From contig JAEOAD010002617.1 of the NCBI GenBank assembly GCA_036365145.1, positions 126,001 through 190,000 on the forward strand: a DNA stretch of 64,000 nucleotides. The letters are read 5' to 3'. The translations under genes were made by a program, and so were the position numbers. The notes under the pieces are model-generated. The model made no database searches, was not told where the DNA came from, and worked only from the letters and a program-made list of their open reading frames with translations. Within the stretch, counting starts at the first letter, position 1; every line of letters starts with the position of its first letter. Positions 62,828 through 64,000 of the stretch are shown here, in pieces. This DNA is from Orientallactaga sibirica. Its lineage: Eukaryota > Chordata > Mammalia > Rodentia > Dipodidae.

Positions 62828-63003
62828 GCCGGGCATGGTGGTGCACGCCTTTAATCCCAGCACTCGGGAGGCAGAGGTAGGAGGATCGTGGTTGTGAGTT
62901 CGAGGCCACCCTGAGACTACATAGTGAATTCCAGGTCAGCCTGGGCTAGAGTGAGACCCTACCTCAAAAAACCAAAAATAAATAAATAAATAAGTAAATA
63001 AAC
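62828..63003 (+). repeat. B1 SINE
   Basis: Forward full-length copy, GCCGGGCATGGTGGTGCACG, with an AAAT tail. Confidence 0.94.
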
Positions 63004-63135
63004 CCATAACCCATAAGTGTGAGAAAACATGCAGTACTTATCTTTCTGCTTTTGAATTATTTCCTTAATTTGATTTATTTCCGATTGCATCCATTTGCCT
63101 GCAAGTGATAAAATTTTGTTCTTCTTTTTCTTTAA

Positions 63136-63416
63136 ATTTATTTTTATCTACTTATTTATTTGATTGAGAGAGAGAGAGAGAGAGAATGGGGGCACACCAG
63201 GGCCTCCAGCCGCTGCAAACGAACTCCAGACGCATGCGCCCCCTTGTGCATCTGGCTTACGTGGGTCCTGGCACACCAGGGCCTCCAGCCGCTGCAAACG
63301 AACTCCAGACGCATGCGCCCCCTTGTGCATCTGGCTTACGTGGGTCCTGGGGATTTGAACCTGGGTCCTTTGGCTTTGCAGGAAAACGCCTTAACCACTG
63401 AGCCATCCCTCAAGCC
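63136..63416 (-). repeat. DIP SINE with perfect 79-bp internal duplication
   Basis: Inverted copy in which GCACACCAGGGCCTCCAGCC through CTTACGTGGGTCCTGG occurs twice without a difference (63192-63270 and 63271-63349). The lack of divergence implies a very recent event. Three overlapping open frames here are SINE translations. Confidence 0.94.
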
Positions 63417-63526
63417 CTTGTTCATCTTTATGGACGAATAAAACTCTATAGAACAAATTCTATCTATTTACCTGTGGATGGACAGATGTACAGGGTCCTT
63501 TGATTGATCGATCGATGTATCTAATT

Positions 63527-63675
63527 TTTTTTGTTTTTTGTTTTTTCGAGGTAGGGTCTCACTCTGGTCCAGGCTGACCTGGTATTAGTCTCCGGGTGGC
63601 CTCGAACTCATGGCCATCCTCCTACCTCTGCCTCCCGAGGGCTGGGATGAAAGGCGTGCGCCACCACGCCCTGCT
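63527..63675 (-). repeat. B1 SINE
   Basis: Inverted copy, TTCGAGGTAGGGTCTCACTC to GCGTGCGCCACCACGCCC. A few bases are missing after GACCTGGTATTAG. Confidence 0.93.
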
Positions 63676-64000
63676 CATATCAATATTTTTGAAGGCGTAA
63701 GTCCCAAGGGACTTTTTGCAGACCCAATAATGGGTTGAAAATTTTTAACACGGGTTCATTTTCTCTGTGTCAGGATGTTCCTGTCTTTTGGAAATTATCC
63801 TTTCAAAGAAACTTTTCTCTTTTTCTTTTTTCTTTTTTTTCCATTAGAACCGGCTTATGTTTAAGAAATTGTCAAGGAAGATTTATTGACAAATGTAGAC
63901 ATACCGAGTTTCCCCCAAGAGGTGAGTGTATTTCAGATTTTCGCCGAGGAAACAATTACACGGTAAACCTCTAATTTTATGATGTTCTTGTCTTGGTACA
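63676..64000. other. single-copy right edge
   Basis: About 325 bp free of repeats, holding the exon candidate at 63848-63921. The 79-residue open frame through it (63735-63974) runs across the pyrimidine tract and past the donor, so it is not itself a plausible protein. Confidence 0.55.
63848..63921 (+). CDS. candidate internal coding exon, 74 bp
   Basis: The stretch follows a long pyrimidine tract ending TTTTTTTCCATTAG (acceptor, AG at 63846-63847) and is followed by AAGAG/GTGAGTG, a strong donor match at 63922. Of the three frames two contain stops. The open one, with one split base at each end, reads from T-G-L-C-L-R-N-C to F-P-P-R and has cysteines spaced C-x3-C-x7-C. That would suit an extracellular, disulphide-bonded segment, but I do not recognise a protein. 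No other exon of the same gene is visible, so the gene would lie mainly beyond the right edge or in large introns. It could also be a chance match or a decayed exon. Confidence 0.35.

Overview
The window is mammalian nuclear DNA, almost certainly from a rodent, and it is nearly all repeats. Two SINE families make up most of it. One is a B1 element (7SL RNA-derived, about 145 bp, head GCCGGGCGTGGTGGCGCAC). The other is a tRNA-derived element of about 190 bp whose head closely matches mouse B2 (GGGCTGGAGAGATGGCTTAG) but whose body and pyrimidine-rich 3' end do not. A B2-type head on a different body is what I recall for the DIP element of jerboas and other Dipodoidea, so I call the family DIP and infer a dipodoid rodent such as a jerboa. 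The family name comes from memory, not from a search. Pieces of a rodent L1 3' end (five), one convincing solo LTR and a second LTR-like stretch make up most of the other transposons.

Layout. 1-2.9 kb: DIP, B1 and (TTTTA)n. 2.9-6.2 kb: a minisatellite built from the DIP 3' end, decaying rightwards. 6.4-15.6 kb: scattered SINEs, a three-fold B1/DIP duplication and an inverted DIP array (9.8-11.0 kb). 15.7-19.0 kb: a 1.7-kb tandem duplication. 20.3-21.2 kb: LTR-like single-copy DNA. 21.5-23.3 kb: a 0.8-kb tandem duplication. 24.98-25.34 kb: solo LTR with a 4-bp target duplication. 27.5-30.5 kb: DIP arrays. 34.3-35.3 kb: a 1-kb TTTCC tract. 36.6-37.5 kb: a B1 array. 37.5-38.2 kb: a duplicated unidentified element. 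38.5-39.5 kb: an ATTCT tract. 40.5-43.1 kb: an AT-rich satellite. 43.5-44.4 kb: a B1 array. 45.4-49.4 kb: a partly triplicated composite. 50.6-52.1 kb: two more AT satellites. 54.9-57.4 kb: an 11-unit DIP array, followed to 60.1 kb by a B1-containing array.

No complete protein-coding gene, structural RNA gene, CRISPR array or prokaryotic-type element is visible. Most long open frames are translations of simple repeats or SINE bodies. The one coding-like signal is a 74-bp exon candidate with good splice sites at 63848-63921, so the right edge may enter a gene on the + strand. Several single-copy islands (8.6-9.3, 16.2-16.85, 23.86-24.14, 33.2-33.7, 53.57-53.89, 60.6-60.9 and 61.1-61.8 kb) could be conserved non-coding DNA.

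Two things stand out. Local tandem amplification of SINEs and simple repeats is extreme and CpGs in the SINEs are well kept, which would fit a subtelomeric or pseudoautosomal setting; that is inference. Many repeat copies are also fine-grained mosaics in which DIP, B1 or neighbouring sequence alternates every 10-20 bases. Biology does not readily produce this, and a consensus made from misaligned reads does. I therefore suspect that parts of the arrays are assembly artefacts. I do not see a new biological system here.
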